Positions 14,428 to 20,459 of a stretch of DNA of 26,912 nucleotides are shown here, piece after piece. Source of the stretch: DATLGB01 sp037724045 (GTDB taxonomy: Bacteria; Actinomycetota; Thermoleophilia; Solirubrobacterales; Solirubrobacteraceae); contig JBBJOW010000056.1 of assembly GCA_037724045.1 (NCBI GenBank), forward strand, positions 1 through 26,912, in the 5' to 3' direction. A program made the position numbers and the translations under genes. Position 1 is the first letter of the stretch, and the number at the start of each line of letters is the position of its first letter. The notes below the pieces were generated by a model, which was not told where the DNA came from, made no database searches, and worked only from the letters and a program-made list of their open reading frames with translations.

Positions 14428-15660
14428 TGAGCCATCCCGGGTTTGACGGAGGCCTTGAAGCCAGGATGATGTCCTGGCAGAGAGGGATTCTCCCGAACTC
14501 ATGGCCAGACCGAAGAAGTACCCCGACGAGCTGATTCAGCGCGGTATTCGTCTCGCGTTGGAGGAGTGAGCGCCCGATCGCGCATATCGCCGCCGACCTG
14601 GGGATGCACCCCGAGACGCTGCGCAAGAAGGTGCGCCAGCACGAGGCCGACAGCGGCAAGCGGCCCGATCTGCCGACCTCGCAGGAGCGTGAGGAGATCC
14701 GCCGGTTGCGCGCGGAGAACTTCGAGCTGCGCCGAGCGAATGAGATCTTGAAGTCCGCGTCGGTGTTTTTCGCCAAGGAGCTCGACGAGGACCGAACGAG
14801 GTGAGCCGCTACGTCGACGAGCATCGCGGCCGCTTCGGCGTCGAGCCGATCTGCGAGACCCTGGACGTGTCGGCGTCCGCGTACTACCACCGCAAGACCG
14901 GGCAGCGGTCGGCCCGCAGCGTCGAGGACGAGCGGCTGCTCGGGCGCATCGGCGAGCTGCACGCCACCAACTACTACGCCTACGGCGCCCGCAGGATGTG
15001 GAAGGCCCTCAAGCGCGCGGGCGAGACCGAGGTCGCGAAGTGCACCGTCGAGCGGATCATGCGCGCCCATGGCATCCAGGGCGCCAAGCGCCGCGGCAAG
15101 CCGTGGCGCACCACCAAGCCAGACGTTGACGCGGCGCGCCGGCGAGCCGATCTCGTCGAGCGCGACTTCACCGCCGAGGCGCCGAACCGCCTATGGGTCG
15201 GCGACATCACCTACCTGCGCTGCTGGGAAGGCGTCGTGTTCCTGGCGTTCGTCCTGGACGCCTACAGCCGGCGGATCGTCGGCTGGCAGCTCGCGGGGCA
15301 CATGCGCACCAGTCTCGTGCTCGACGCGCTTCGGATGGCGATCGGCGTCCGCGGCCCCGGCGCAGACTTCGAGCTCGTCTGCCACAGCGATCGCGGATCG
15401 CAATACACGTCGATCGACTACACGCAGACGCTCGCCGACCATCGCGTCCTCGCCTCCGTGGGCTCGGTCGGCGACGCCTACGACAACGCGATGGCCGAGA
15501 GCTTCGTCGACACGTTCAAGACCGAGCTGATCGCCGACCGCGTCTGGCAGACCAAGGGCCAAGTCGAGCTCGCGATCGTCGAATGGATCGGTTGGTACAA
15601 CCACGCCCGGCTGCACAGCTCCCTCGATGACGTGCCGCCGGTGGAGTTCGAGCAGACGGC
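14428..15660 (+). mobile_element. IS3-family insertion sequence, right end missing
   Basis: The left end TGAGCCATCCCGGGTTTGAC at 14428 has the TG...-type terminus common to actinobacterial IS3 members and precedes orfA by about 70 bp. orfA (14501-14804, frameshifted) and orfB (from 14801) follow in the standard order. No inverted copy of the left end is found after orfB, and orfB runs on about 65 residues past its normal end, so the right end has been lost near 15660. The right boundary is approximate. The element is probably immobile. Confidence 0.7.
14501..14804 (+). pseudogene. IS3-family orfA with one-base frameshift
   Basis: The N-terminal frame from ATG 14501 reads MARPKKYPDELIQRGIRLAL then EE and stops at TGA 14567-14569. 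Skipping one base there restores ERPIAHIAADLGMHPETLRKK and the rest of the HTH plus leucine-zipper helix (RRLRAENFELRRANEILKSA, FFAKELDEDR), which ends at 14804. So a single inserted base breaks the gene. A 66-residue remnant could still begin at ATG 14604. Intact OrfA normally binds the IS ends and regulates OrfB. A programmed shift at this point is not known for IS3, so mutation is the simpler reading. Confidence 0.78.
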
Positions 15661-15868
15661 ACTCTCTGCCGATCCGCTTTCCTTCAACGACGCAATATCA
15701 ATAGGAATGCAGGAAACCACCGTGAGGGCATGGACGACTCCGAGGAGTGGGCTGCGCTGGATCGAGCAGGCCGACCCCGACACGCTCATCGAGATCGGTG
15801 TCCTCATCGAGCACGAGCTGCCGGCGCATTCTTGGCCCGTTTGCTTTCGGGCGGCGATTCTGTACTAA
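14801..15868 (+). CDS. IS3-family transposase OrfB with foreign C-terminal tail
   Basis: A 355-residue DDE transposase. GTG 14801 overlaps the orfA stop by 4 bp (GTGA), suggesting coupled translation. The HTH_21-type N-terminus (YYHRKTGQRSARS ... YYAYGARRMWKALKRAG) is followed by the rve core with catalytic residues in LWVGDITYL (Asp), CHSDRGSQYTS (Asp) and NAMAESFVDTFKTELI (Glu). The usual C-terminus, WYNHARLHSSLDDVPPVEFE, ends near residue 285. The remaining 65 or so residues (from about SADPLSFNDAIS) do not belong to the family and come from sequence fused when the IS right end was lost. The catalytic core looks intact, but with orfA broken and one end missing, activity on this copy is unlikely. 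Confidence 0.88.
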   Translation: MSRYVDEHRGRFGVEPICETLDVSASAYYHRKTGQRSARSVEDERLLGRIGELHATNYYAYGARRMWKALKRAGETEVAKCTVERIMRAHGIQGAKRRGKPWRTTKPDVDAARRRADLVERDFTAEAPNRLWVGDITYLRCWEGVVFLAFVLDAYSRRIVGWQLAGHMRTSLVLDALRMAIGVRGPGADFELVCHSDRGSQYTSIDYTQTLADHRVLASVGSVGDAYDNAMAESFVDTFKTELIADRVWQTKGQVELAIVEWIGWYNHARLHSSLDDVPPVEFEQTALSADPLSFNDAISIGMQETTVRAWTTPRSGLRWIEQADPDTLIEIGVLIEHELPAHSWPVCFRAAILY

Positions 15869-15921
15869 TGGTCCAGAGTGGCTCCTTGGGGGCCTTTCTT
15901 CGTCCAGGAAGGAGCCCGCCC

Positions 15922-16659
15922 GTGGCTCGTCTTACCAGTCGTCCCAGCCACGCGACGGTTGTCGCTTACATGGCGTTGTTCATCGCGCTCGGCGGAGTGT
16001 CCTACGCCGCGATCACGCTTCCGACCAACAGCGTCGGCAGCAAGCAGATCAAGAAGGGCGCGGTGAAGAACTCCGACCTCGGCAAGAACGCCGTGAAGAC
16101 CGGCAATGTCAAGGACGGCTCGCTGCTCTCGACAGACTTCGAGCCTGGTCAACTGGTTGCCGGTGCGCCGGGGGCGACGGGTCCCAAGGGCGACAAGGGC
16201 GATCCCGGCACGACGGGTGCTCCGGGGGCGACGGGTCCCAAGGGCGACAAGGGCGATCCCGGCACGACGGGTGCTCCGGGGGCGACGGGTCCCAAGGGCG
16301 ACAAGGGCGATCCCGGCACGAACGGCACGAACGGCACGAACGGCACGAACGGCACGAACGGCGCTCCTGCGACGGCGCTCTGGGCGGTCGTCGGCGAAAC
16401 CGGCACGCTGGCCCGCGGCAGCCATGTGGTTTCCACCCGCCCATTCGTCGGTTTTCCCGGGTTCTACGAGGTCATCTTCGATCGTGATGTTTCCAACTGC
16501 GCGTTCGTCGCCGGTCTGGGAGGAACCAACAGTGAAACCCCCGTCGGGCAGGTATCGACCGCGCGCCGCAACACCGACGTCAACGGCGTGTTCGTGAAGA
16601 CCTACGACTCCGCGGGGACGGAAGGCAACCGCGCGTTCCACCTTGCGGTCTTCTGCTGA
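15922..16659 (+). CDS. Secreted collagen-like repeat protein
   Basis: A 245-residue exported or surface protein. GTG 15922 is chosen because AAGGAG lies 7 nt upstream and the N-terminus becomes VARLTSRPSHATVVAYMALF, a basic region then a hydrophobic signal segment ending ALGGVSYAA. Next come a conserved spacer (LPTNSVGSKQIKKGAVKNSD, GNVKDGSLLSTDF), a Gly-X-Y collagen-like stretch of three identical 18-residue units plus four N-G-T triplets, and a globular C-terminal domain of about 95 residues starting ALWAVVGETG and ending FHLAVFC with two cysteines. This signal-plus-spacer arrangement is frequent in Solirubrobacterales surface proteins. A role in adhesion or the cell envelope is inferred. 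It lies within the decayed integrative element, between the IS and the integrase fragment. Confidence 0.85.
   Translation: MARLTSRPSHATVVAYMALFIALGGVSYAAITLPTNSVGSKQIKKGAVKNSDLGKNAVKTGNVKDGSLLSTDFEPGQLVAGAPGATGPKGDKGDPGTTGAPGATGPKGDKGDPGTTGAPGATGPKGDKGDPGTNGTNGTNGTNGTNGAPATALWAVVGETGTLARGSHVVSTRPFVGFPGFYEVIFDRDVSNCAFVAGLGGTNSETPVGQVSTARRNTDVNGVFVKTYDSAGTEGNRAFHLAVFC
16162..16356 (+). repeat. Collagen-coding tandem repeats: 3 x 54 bp and 4 x 9 bp
   Basis: Three near-identical 54-bp units (16162-16215, 16216-16269, 16270-16323) encode GAPGATGPKGDKGDPGTT or a one-residue variant. They are followed by four AACGGCACG units (16321-16356) encoding NGT. The nucleotide identity suggests recent expansion, so copy number may vary between strains. 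Confidence 0.9.
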
Positions 16660-16728
16660 TCGAACACTGGGCTGGGCTACCGGGCGCGCGGACGTTTTCT
16701 CTGCGATGGGGTAGCTCACCGGTCCGCT

Positions 16729-16764
16729 TGAGGGCTGAATGGCGTCAAGGCCATTCAGCCCTCA
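16729..16764. terminator. Perfect 15-bp hairpin after the collagen-like gene
   Basis: TGAGGGCTGAATGGC (16729-16743), loop GTCAAG, then its exact inverse (16750-16764). It is 70 bp past the stop at 16659. There is no T-run on either side, so it is not a textbook intrinsic terminator. It could be a U-less terminator, a transcript-stabilising hairpin or a recombination site. Confidence 0.5.
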
Positions 16765-16925
16765 GGGACGCACGATGAAGTCGATGGAGTAACGGCCGGG
16801 GTGACCGCTTACGTGATCTGCGCGGCTCCGTGACGGGAAAGCGAGGTCCGGTTGCCTCGGCACGTGTTCCGGGTGCCCGCCGTGTTTGCTCAGCGCCGTG
16901 GCGGGGTGCGTACGGTGTGCCTGAC

Positions 16926-17432
16926 GTGCCCCTCAGACCCTGCACCCGCTGCCGTGCCCTGGTCCCCCTTGGCCGTGACTGCCCACGCTGCGGCTCGTCG
17001 CGGTCGACGCCGGGCCGGGGCTCAGGCTGGGCGGCCGGCGCCTTCCGGATCCCGGCAATCCTGCGCGACTACCTGCTGGAGCACAAGATGCGGACCGGGG
17101 GCGACGGTCGCGTGTTCCTGCCCGACCGCCAGTTGCGCAGCCGCATCGAGCAGGCGCGTGCGCGCTGGCGTGGTCTCGGCCTTGTCGACCCCTCGCCGCA
17201 CGAGTGCCGCCACACCTACGCCTCGTACATGATCGCGGCGGGCGTGAACGCCAAGGCGATCTCGACGTTCATGGGCCACGCGAACATCAAGATCACCTTG
17301 GATCTCTACGGGCACCTGATGCCCGGGTCCGAGGACCAGGCGGCGGGCCTGCTGGACGCCTACCTCGCGCGCAGCGCCGGGGACTCGACTGCAGCGCAGA
17401 CTGCAGCGCACCCCACGGAAGCGGCGGTGTAG
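16926..17432 (+). pseudogene. Zinc-ribbon start fused to C-terminal half of a tyrosine integrase
   Basis: A 168-residue frame from GTG 16926. Residues 1-38 (VPLRPCTRCRALVPLGRDC, then PRCGSSRSTPGRGSGW) carry two CxxC pairs and resemble the N-terminus of small HNH endonucleases. From about residue 40 the text becomes an integrase: FRIPAILRDYLLEHKMRTGG, VFLPDRQLRSR, ECRHTYASYMIAAGVNAKAI with HxxR-type residues, MGHANIKITLDLYGHLMPGS with the GH and catalytic Tyr. The N-terminal arm, core-binding domain and first catalytic Arg are absent, so it cannot recombine. It ends 16 bp before the attR-like core, the position expected of the element's own integrase. A TACGGT box lies 9 nt before the GTG, so the chimera may be expressed. 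The tail is similar to the intact integrase at 18160-19365. Confidence 0.75.
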
Positions 17433-17540
17433 AGCCAAGGTGCGCTTCTGTATCACATCTAGGGCCGGTTTCCAGCCAGAGCCAAGTTTGGCTCTGGCTG
17501 GCGGTTTCTTACCGCTGGGGACCGCTGTCGACCGCTGCTG
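17390..17540. other. attR-like site
   Basis: Two TGCAGCGCA repeats (17390-17398, 17402-17410) inside the integrase-fragment tail lie on the inner side. The core TGTATCACAT (17449-17458) reads TAT CAC ATC TAG, preserving the YHI-stop end of rrf2. The AGAGCCAAGTTTGGCTCT palindrome (17478-17495) and three ACCGCT units from 17511 follow. Pairing with 13705-13829 suggests that this is the displaced original 3' end of rrf2. Confidence 0.6.
17472..17501 (+). terminator. 14-bp perfect stem, probable original rrf2 terminator
   Basis: CCAGCCAGAGCCAA, GT, then TTGGCTCTGGCTGG form a perfect inverted repeat, followed by CGGTTTCTT, a weak T-rich tract. At the rrf2 end (13733-13750) only the inner 8-bp arms survive. 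The location just after the displaced YHI-stop suits a terminator for rrf2 before insertion. Confidence 0.5.
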
Positions 17541-17798
17541 TGGGCCCCTCTCGGGCCCGAAAACTCGGACCACGAGAGGCTGCTGAGGGGTGCTTGCCGG
17601 CCTCGCCAGGCCGCCCGTCAGGGCGTGCCTGTGCGAGACCGAGCGCCTGCGCGAGGTGTCCGTCCAGGACACCTCGCGCGATTTGCTGTGATTGCAGGAG
17701 GTTCGCGGCAAGTCTTGCCAGGACTCCGCCTGGCCGCTGCCTCGCCCGTGCCTCGTCCGTCGCCTCGACTTCCCAACAGTCTCGGGGCTTGGCGCGCA
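17541..17798. other. Gene-free stretch with a 13-bp perfect hairpin (17649-17679)
   Basis: No supportable gene. GCGCGAGGTGTCC (17649-17661), loop GTCCA, then GGACACCTCGCGC (17667-17679) is a perfect stem followed by GATTTGCT. It could end leftover transcription from the integrase fragment or be a protein-binding site at the start of the second element. Confidence 0.5.
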
Positions 17799-17957
17799 GT
17801 GGTGTATGTGGCGCAGCGCATCGAGAGCCTTTCGTTCCCGCCGCTGCGCACGGGCCCGTATCCGCTTGCCGAGTGGATGAACGGGTCGACGTGGGAGGTC
17901 GTCCGTGGCGAGGACTTCGAGGGGACGCCACAGGTGATGCAGGCGGGGCTGCAATGA
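17799..17957 (+). CDS. Small conserved protein upstream of excisionase
   Basis: Up to 52 residues; starts GTG 17799, 17802 or 17808 are all possible. The text PYPLAEWMNGSTWEVVRGED with F at the next position resembles a short motif (YPW-x-x-W-x-D-G-x-x-W-x-x-x-x-G-x-D-F) I associate with small proteins encoded beside integrases in actinobacterial elements. Its stop TGA overlaps the ATG of the next gene (ATGA, 17954-17957), indicating translational coupling. Function unknown; a DNA-binding or recombination-directionality accessory is plausible from context. Confidence 0.5.
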   Translation: MVYVAQRIESLSFPPLRTGPYPLAEWMNGSTWEVVRGEDFEGTPQVMQAGLQ

Positions 17958-18661
17958 GGACAGGGACGTCGGTCGCGCCGGTGCCTCGTCTCGCGCTCAC
18001 CCGATCCGAGGCCGCCGCCGCGCTGGCCATGAGCGTGGACTCGTTCGAGCGGTACTGCCAGCCCGAGCTTCGCCTGGTCCGGATCGGCCGGATGCGCCTG
18101 GTGCCCGTCGCCGAGCTCGACCGCTGGCTGCGCGAGAACGCCGAAGCGGGAGCTGCCGCGTGGCTGAGGGTGTTTGTGTGCGCATCGGCAAGGACGGCAG
18201 CCCGTCCTACCGAGCGTCGGTCTGGCACGCGGGCGACCAGCGCAAGGTTCGTAAGTCGTTACCGACCCTCGCGGCGGCGAAGGCCTGGCGGGCGGACACG
18301 ATCGCCGGCATCAAGGCCGGCCGCATCCGAGCCAGTCAGCCGCCGCGGCTGGAGGACATCTTCGGGCGCGTGGTGGATGGCCGGTGGGAGGACGGGGTCT
18401 GGATCGACGGCGCCCTGGCCGGCGTCATCCGGACCCGCGGCCGGCGTCCGTTCAAGGAGTCGAGCGTCCGCGCCGTCCGCCAGCACTATCAGCGCCGGCT
18501 CGCCGAGCCGTTCGGCCGTACACGCCTCGACCAGGTGTCGCTGCCGGATCTGCAGGAGTTCGTCGATGCGCTGGAGATGCAAGGCCTCAGCCCCTCGACG
18601 ATCGAGGGCACCGTGCTGCCTTTGCGCCTCGCGTATCGCTGGGCACGGAGCAAGGGTCTGA
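17954..18661 (+). CDS. Excisionase-like HTH protein, frame overruns the integrase gene
   Basis: The ATG at 17954 is coupled to the preceding stop. Residues about 14-68 form a MerR/HTH_17-type excisionase domain: LALTRSEAAAALAMSVDSFE, RIGRMRLVPVAELDRWLREN. Such proteins are usually 60-80 residues and control excision by the adjacent integrase. Here the frame has no stop near the integrase start (18160) and continues out of frame through it to 18661 (235 residues). The last 165 residues are Arg/Ser-rich antisense-like text and unlikely to be selected. A one-base shift would end the protein at TGA 18165-18167 (about 71 residues, overlapping int by 8 nt), so a recent indel is likely. The HTH call is good; the true 3' end is uncertain. 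Confidence 0.6.
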   Translation: MRTGTSVAPVPRLALTRSEAAAALAMSVDSFERYCQPELRLVRIGRMRLVPVAELDRWLRENAEAGAAAWLRVFVCASARTAARPTERRSGTRATSARFVSRYRPSRRRRPGGRTRSPASRPAASEPVSRRGWRTSSGAWWMAGGRTGSGSTAPWPASSGPAAGVRSRSRASAPSASTISAGSPSRSAVHASTRCRCRICRSSSMRWRCKASAPRRSRAPCCLCASRIAGHGARV

Positions 18662-19365
18662 TCGCCGTCGATCCGACGGACGGTCTGGAGCTTCCGGGCA
18701 AGCTCGTCGGCACCCGAGTGCCACCATCGCCGCAGAGCGCCGCCGCGCTGCTGGCCGCCCTGGCGCCCGGCGACCAGGCGCTGTGGGCGACCGCGATGCT
18801 GGCTGGGCTGCGCCGCGGCGAGCTGCTCGGGCTGCGCTGGGAGGACATCGACCTCGAGGGCGGGATCCTCTCGGTGGAGCGCAGCTGGAACCCCGACGGC
18901 GGCGTGTACTCGACGCCCAAGAGCCGCAACGGCCGCCGCAAGGTCCCGATCGGCGCCTCGCTTGCGCAGTACTTCCGCACGCACATGCTCGCGACGGGGC
19001 GCCGCGAGGGTCTCGTCTTCGGCCAGACCGCGAGGAAGCCGCAGCGGCCTGAAGCACTGCAGTCCCGCGCGGACACCGCATGGAGCAACGCGAACGCGGT
19101 CGCAGCCGCTTGGGCAACGGGGAGGGGAGAGCAGGAACCGCTTCCGCTGGAGCGCGTGACGCTGCACGCCTGCCGTCACCTCTACGCGTCGATGTCCATC
19201 GCCGCCGGCGTCAACGCCCACGCGCTGTGCAAGTACATGGGCCACAGCGGCATCCAGGTCACCTACGACCTCTACGGACACTTGTTCCCGGGCAACGAGG
19301 CCGAGGCCAGCGCCCTGCTCGACCGCTACCTCGAGCGATCGTTCCTAGCGGTCGCAGATTGCTAG
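18160..19365 (+). CDS. Tyrosine recombinase (integrase)
   Basis: A 401-residue site-specific recombinase. The N-terminal AP2-like arm-binding part (VCVRIGKDGSPSYRASVWHA) leads to a SAM-like core-binding domain (about 100-185). The catalytic domain has Arg218 in LAGLRRGELLGLRWEDID, Lys254 in STPKSRNGRR, His336-x-x-Arg339 in LHACRHLYAS, His362 in MGHSGIQVTYD, and Tyr372 in LYGHLFPGNE. All catalytic residues are present, so it looks functional. GTG 18160 is the first in-frame start that keeps the whole arm domain. The gene follows the HTH protein directly, and its last 15 bp form part of the vapBC operator. It is related to, but clearly different from, the truncated integrase at 16926-17432, so two elements seem stacked at one locus. 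Its attachment site is not identified. Confidence 0.92.
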   Translation: MAEGVCVRIGKDGSPSYRASVWHAGDQRKVRKSLPTLAAAKAWRADTIAGIKAGRIRASQPPRLEDIFGRVVDGRWEDGVWIDGALAGVIRTRGRRPFKESSVRAVRQHYQRRLAEPFGRTRLDQVSLPDLQEFVDALEMQGLSPSTIEGTVLPLRLAYRWARSKGLIAVDPTDGLELPGKLVGTRVPPSPQSAAALLAALAPGDQALWATAMLAGLRRGELLGLRWEDIDLEGGILSVERSWNPDGGVYSTPKSRNGRRKVPIGASLAQYFRTHMLATGRREGLVFGQTARKPQRPEALQSRADTAWSNANAVAAAWATGRGEQEPLPLERVTLHACRHLYASMSIAAGVNAHALCKYMGHSGIQVTYDLYGHLFPGNEAEASALLDRYLERSFLAVADC

Positions 19366-19376
19366 CATTCTGCGAC
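19351..19376. promoter_or_regulatory. 26-bp palindromic operator and -10 box of vapBC
   Basis: GTCGCAGA-T-TGCTAGCA-T-TCTGCGAC is symmetric except for two T positions and abuts the vapB ATG at 19377. TAGCAT (19363-19368), 8 nt before the ATG, fits a leaderless -10 box in the centre of the palindrome. VapB dimers usually repress their own promoter from such a site. The left half lies inside the end of the integrase gene. Confidence 0.7.
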
Positions 19377-19598
19377 ATGGCGACGCTCTACCTCCGCAAC
19401 GTTCCCGACGACGTCAGCGACCGGCTCGCAGCCCTGGCGGCACGCGAGGGACTGTCCGTGTCTGCGTTCGCGGTCCGCGAACTCGCCTCGGCCTCGAGGC
19501 GCGCCGATAACGCGGCGCTCCTGGCCGACCTTCCGGATCTGGGCGTGGCGGCCGGGGCCGTCGTCGACGGTCTCGACGCTGGCCGCGCCGCCCGGTGA
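19377..19598 (+). CDS. vapB: VapB-type antitoxin (ribbon-helix-helix)
   Basis: A 73-residue antitoxin. The N-terminal strand and two helices, MATLYLRNVPDDVSDRLAAL, AAREGLSVSAFAVREL, match the ribbon-helix-helix fold of FitA/VapB-like antitoxins that bind operator DNA as dimers. The C-terminal tail (DLGVAAGAVVDGLDAGRAAR) should block the toxin's active site. The ATG at 19377 follows the palindromic operator directly, and the stop overlaps the vapC start by 4 bp (GTGA). Confidence 0.87.
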   Translation: MATLYLRNVPDDVSDRLAALAAREGLSVSAFAVRELASASRRADNAALLADLPDLGVAAGAVVDGLDAGRAAR

Positions 19599-19978
19599 TC
19601 GTGCTCGACGCCTCCGCCGCCGTCCTGGGACTGCTCAACGACGGTGACGCGCGTCGAGCGCTGATGCATGAGGACGTGGCCATCCCACACCTTGCTGATT
19701 CGGAGATCGCCCACGCTCTACGAGCTCAAGAGCTCCGCGGAGATCTCGACAAGGCCGTCGCGGCCACGGCGCTGTCGCGCTGGGGCAGGCTCGGGCTACG
19801 CCGTTTCGGTGCGTCGGCGAGTCTCGACCGCGTCTGGGAGCTACGCCACAACCTCAGCGCGTACGACGCTACCTACGTCGCGCTGGCCGAGACGCTCGCA
19901 TGCACCCTGGTCACCGCCGACGCCAGGCTCGCTCGCTCACCAGGGCCCAAATGTCCCATCACGGTCTTGCGGCGATAG
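19595..19978 (+). CDS. vapC: VapC-type PIN-domain ribonuclease toxin
   Basis: A 127-residue toxin. The acidic PIN residues are visible: Asp5 in MIVLDASAAV, Glu37 in HLADSEIAHALRA, Asp91 in SAYDATYVALAE and Asp109 in LVTADARLA. VapC proteins cut specific RNAs, often tRNA or rRNA; the target here cannot be predicted. Its GTG start overlaps the vapB stop, the normal antitoxin-first order. All catalytic positions are kept, so the pair looks functional. It sits just after the integrase and probably stabilises the element. Confidence 0.9.
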   Translation: MIVLDASAAVLGLLNDGDARRALMHEDVAIPHLADSEIAHALRAQELRGDLDKAVAATALSRWGRLGLRRFGASASLDRVWELRHNLSAYDATYVALAETLACTLVTADARLARSPGPKCPITVLRR

Positions 19979-20105
19979 CCGTGGCGCTGACCCCTCGCTC
20001 GGAGCTGGTTTCAAACAGCAAGCTGCTCCTATGTCAAGAAGCTTTGCTTTCGTCTGCTGGAGGAGGTCGAAGTCTTATGGCCGCCGCAAGCCAAGCGGAG
20101 CAGCC

Positions 20106-20429
20106 CTACAGCGCTGCCACGATGAGCATCCCGGTCCCGGCTACGGCACAGACCAAGCTCGCCGCCAAGCTACCGAGCTCGATCCAATCGTCCGCGAAGA
20201 CCTCATCTCTCTCGGGCTCCCAGACCCAGAAGTGGACGGCAAGCGAGAGCGCAGCAAGGCCAACGACCCCGAGCACCGGCGGCTGCGCGATTGCACCAGC
20301 CGCTACGACGAGCAAGGCAGCCGCGAGGGAGTAGCGGTTGAATGGACGCAGGCCGCAATCGTACGGTTGCGCTACCAAACAGCACGACTCGGTCTCCGCG
20401 CGAGCGCAGCAGTCGAAGGTGCCGGTCAC
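20106..20429 (-). CDS. Predicted membrane protein, three helices
   Basis: Up to 107 residues from GTG 20429. The region from about residue 34 has three hydrophobic segments: YSLAAALLVVAAGAIA, VLGVVGLAALSLAVHFWVW and a C-terminal LAASLVCAVAGTGMLIVAAL, with an acidic loop EPERDEVFADDWIE between the second and third. The N-terminal 30 residues are Cys-rich and less convincing, so the real start may be inside. No family recognised. It is head to head with the gene at 20460 across 30 bp. Such a pair beside vapBC could be a cargo module, but this is a guess. Confidence 0.55.
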   Translation of the reverse strand: MTGTFDCCARAETESCCLVAQPYDCGLRPFNRYSLAAALLVVAAGAIAQPPVLGVVGLAALSLAVHFWVWEPERDEVFADDWIELGSLAASLVCAVAGTGMLIVAAL

Positions 20430-20446
20430 GCTCTAAGTGACGCCCG

Positions 20447-20452
20447 TACATT
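20447..20452 (+). promoter_or_regulatory. TANNNT -10 box for gene at 20460
   Basis: TACATT lies 7 nt before the GTG at 20460 with no Shine-Dalgarno, the same spacing as before gltX and the gene at 2338. It supports this start over longer upstream frames. Confidence 0.4.
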
Positions 20453-20459
20453 TCGACCC

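Noticed and set aside
14561..14575. Programmed +1 frameshift in orfA at GAG GAG TGA, similar to prfB
   Set aside because: The peptidyl codon could not re-pair after a +1 slip and IS3 elements shift elsewhere (orfA/orfB overlap); simple mutation is more likely.
14060..15070. Minus-strand frame across the IS3 left end
   Set aside because: Crosses the IS boundary and is antisense to the transposase; no start signals or motif.
16149..16436. Minus-strand PLSPLGPVAPGAP repeat protein
   Set aside because: Mirror of the collagen repeats; the plus strand has the signal peptide, ribosome site and flanking domains.
20080..20334. Plus-strand frame beginning ATGGCCGCC after GGAGGAGGTC
   Set aside because: The ribosome-site match is good, but the text is Ser/Thr/Ala low-complexity antisense to a coherent three-helix membrane protein; left unannotated.
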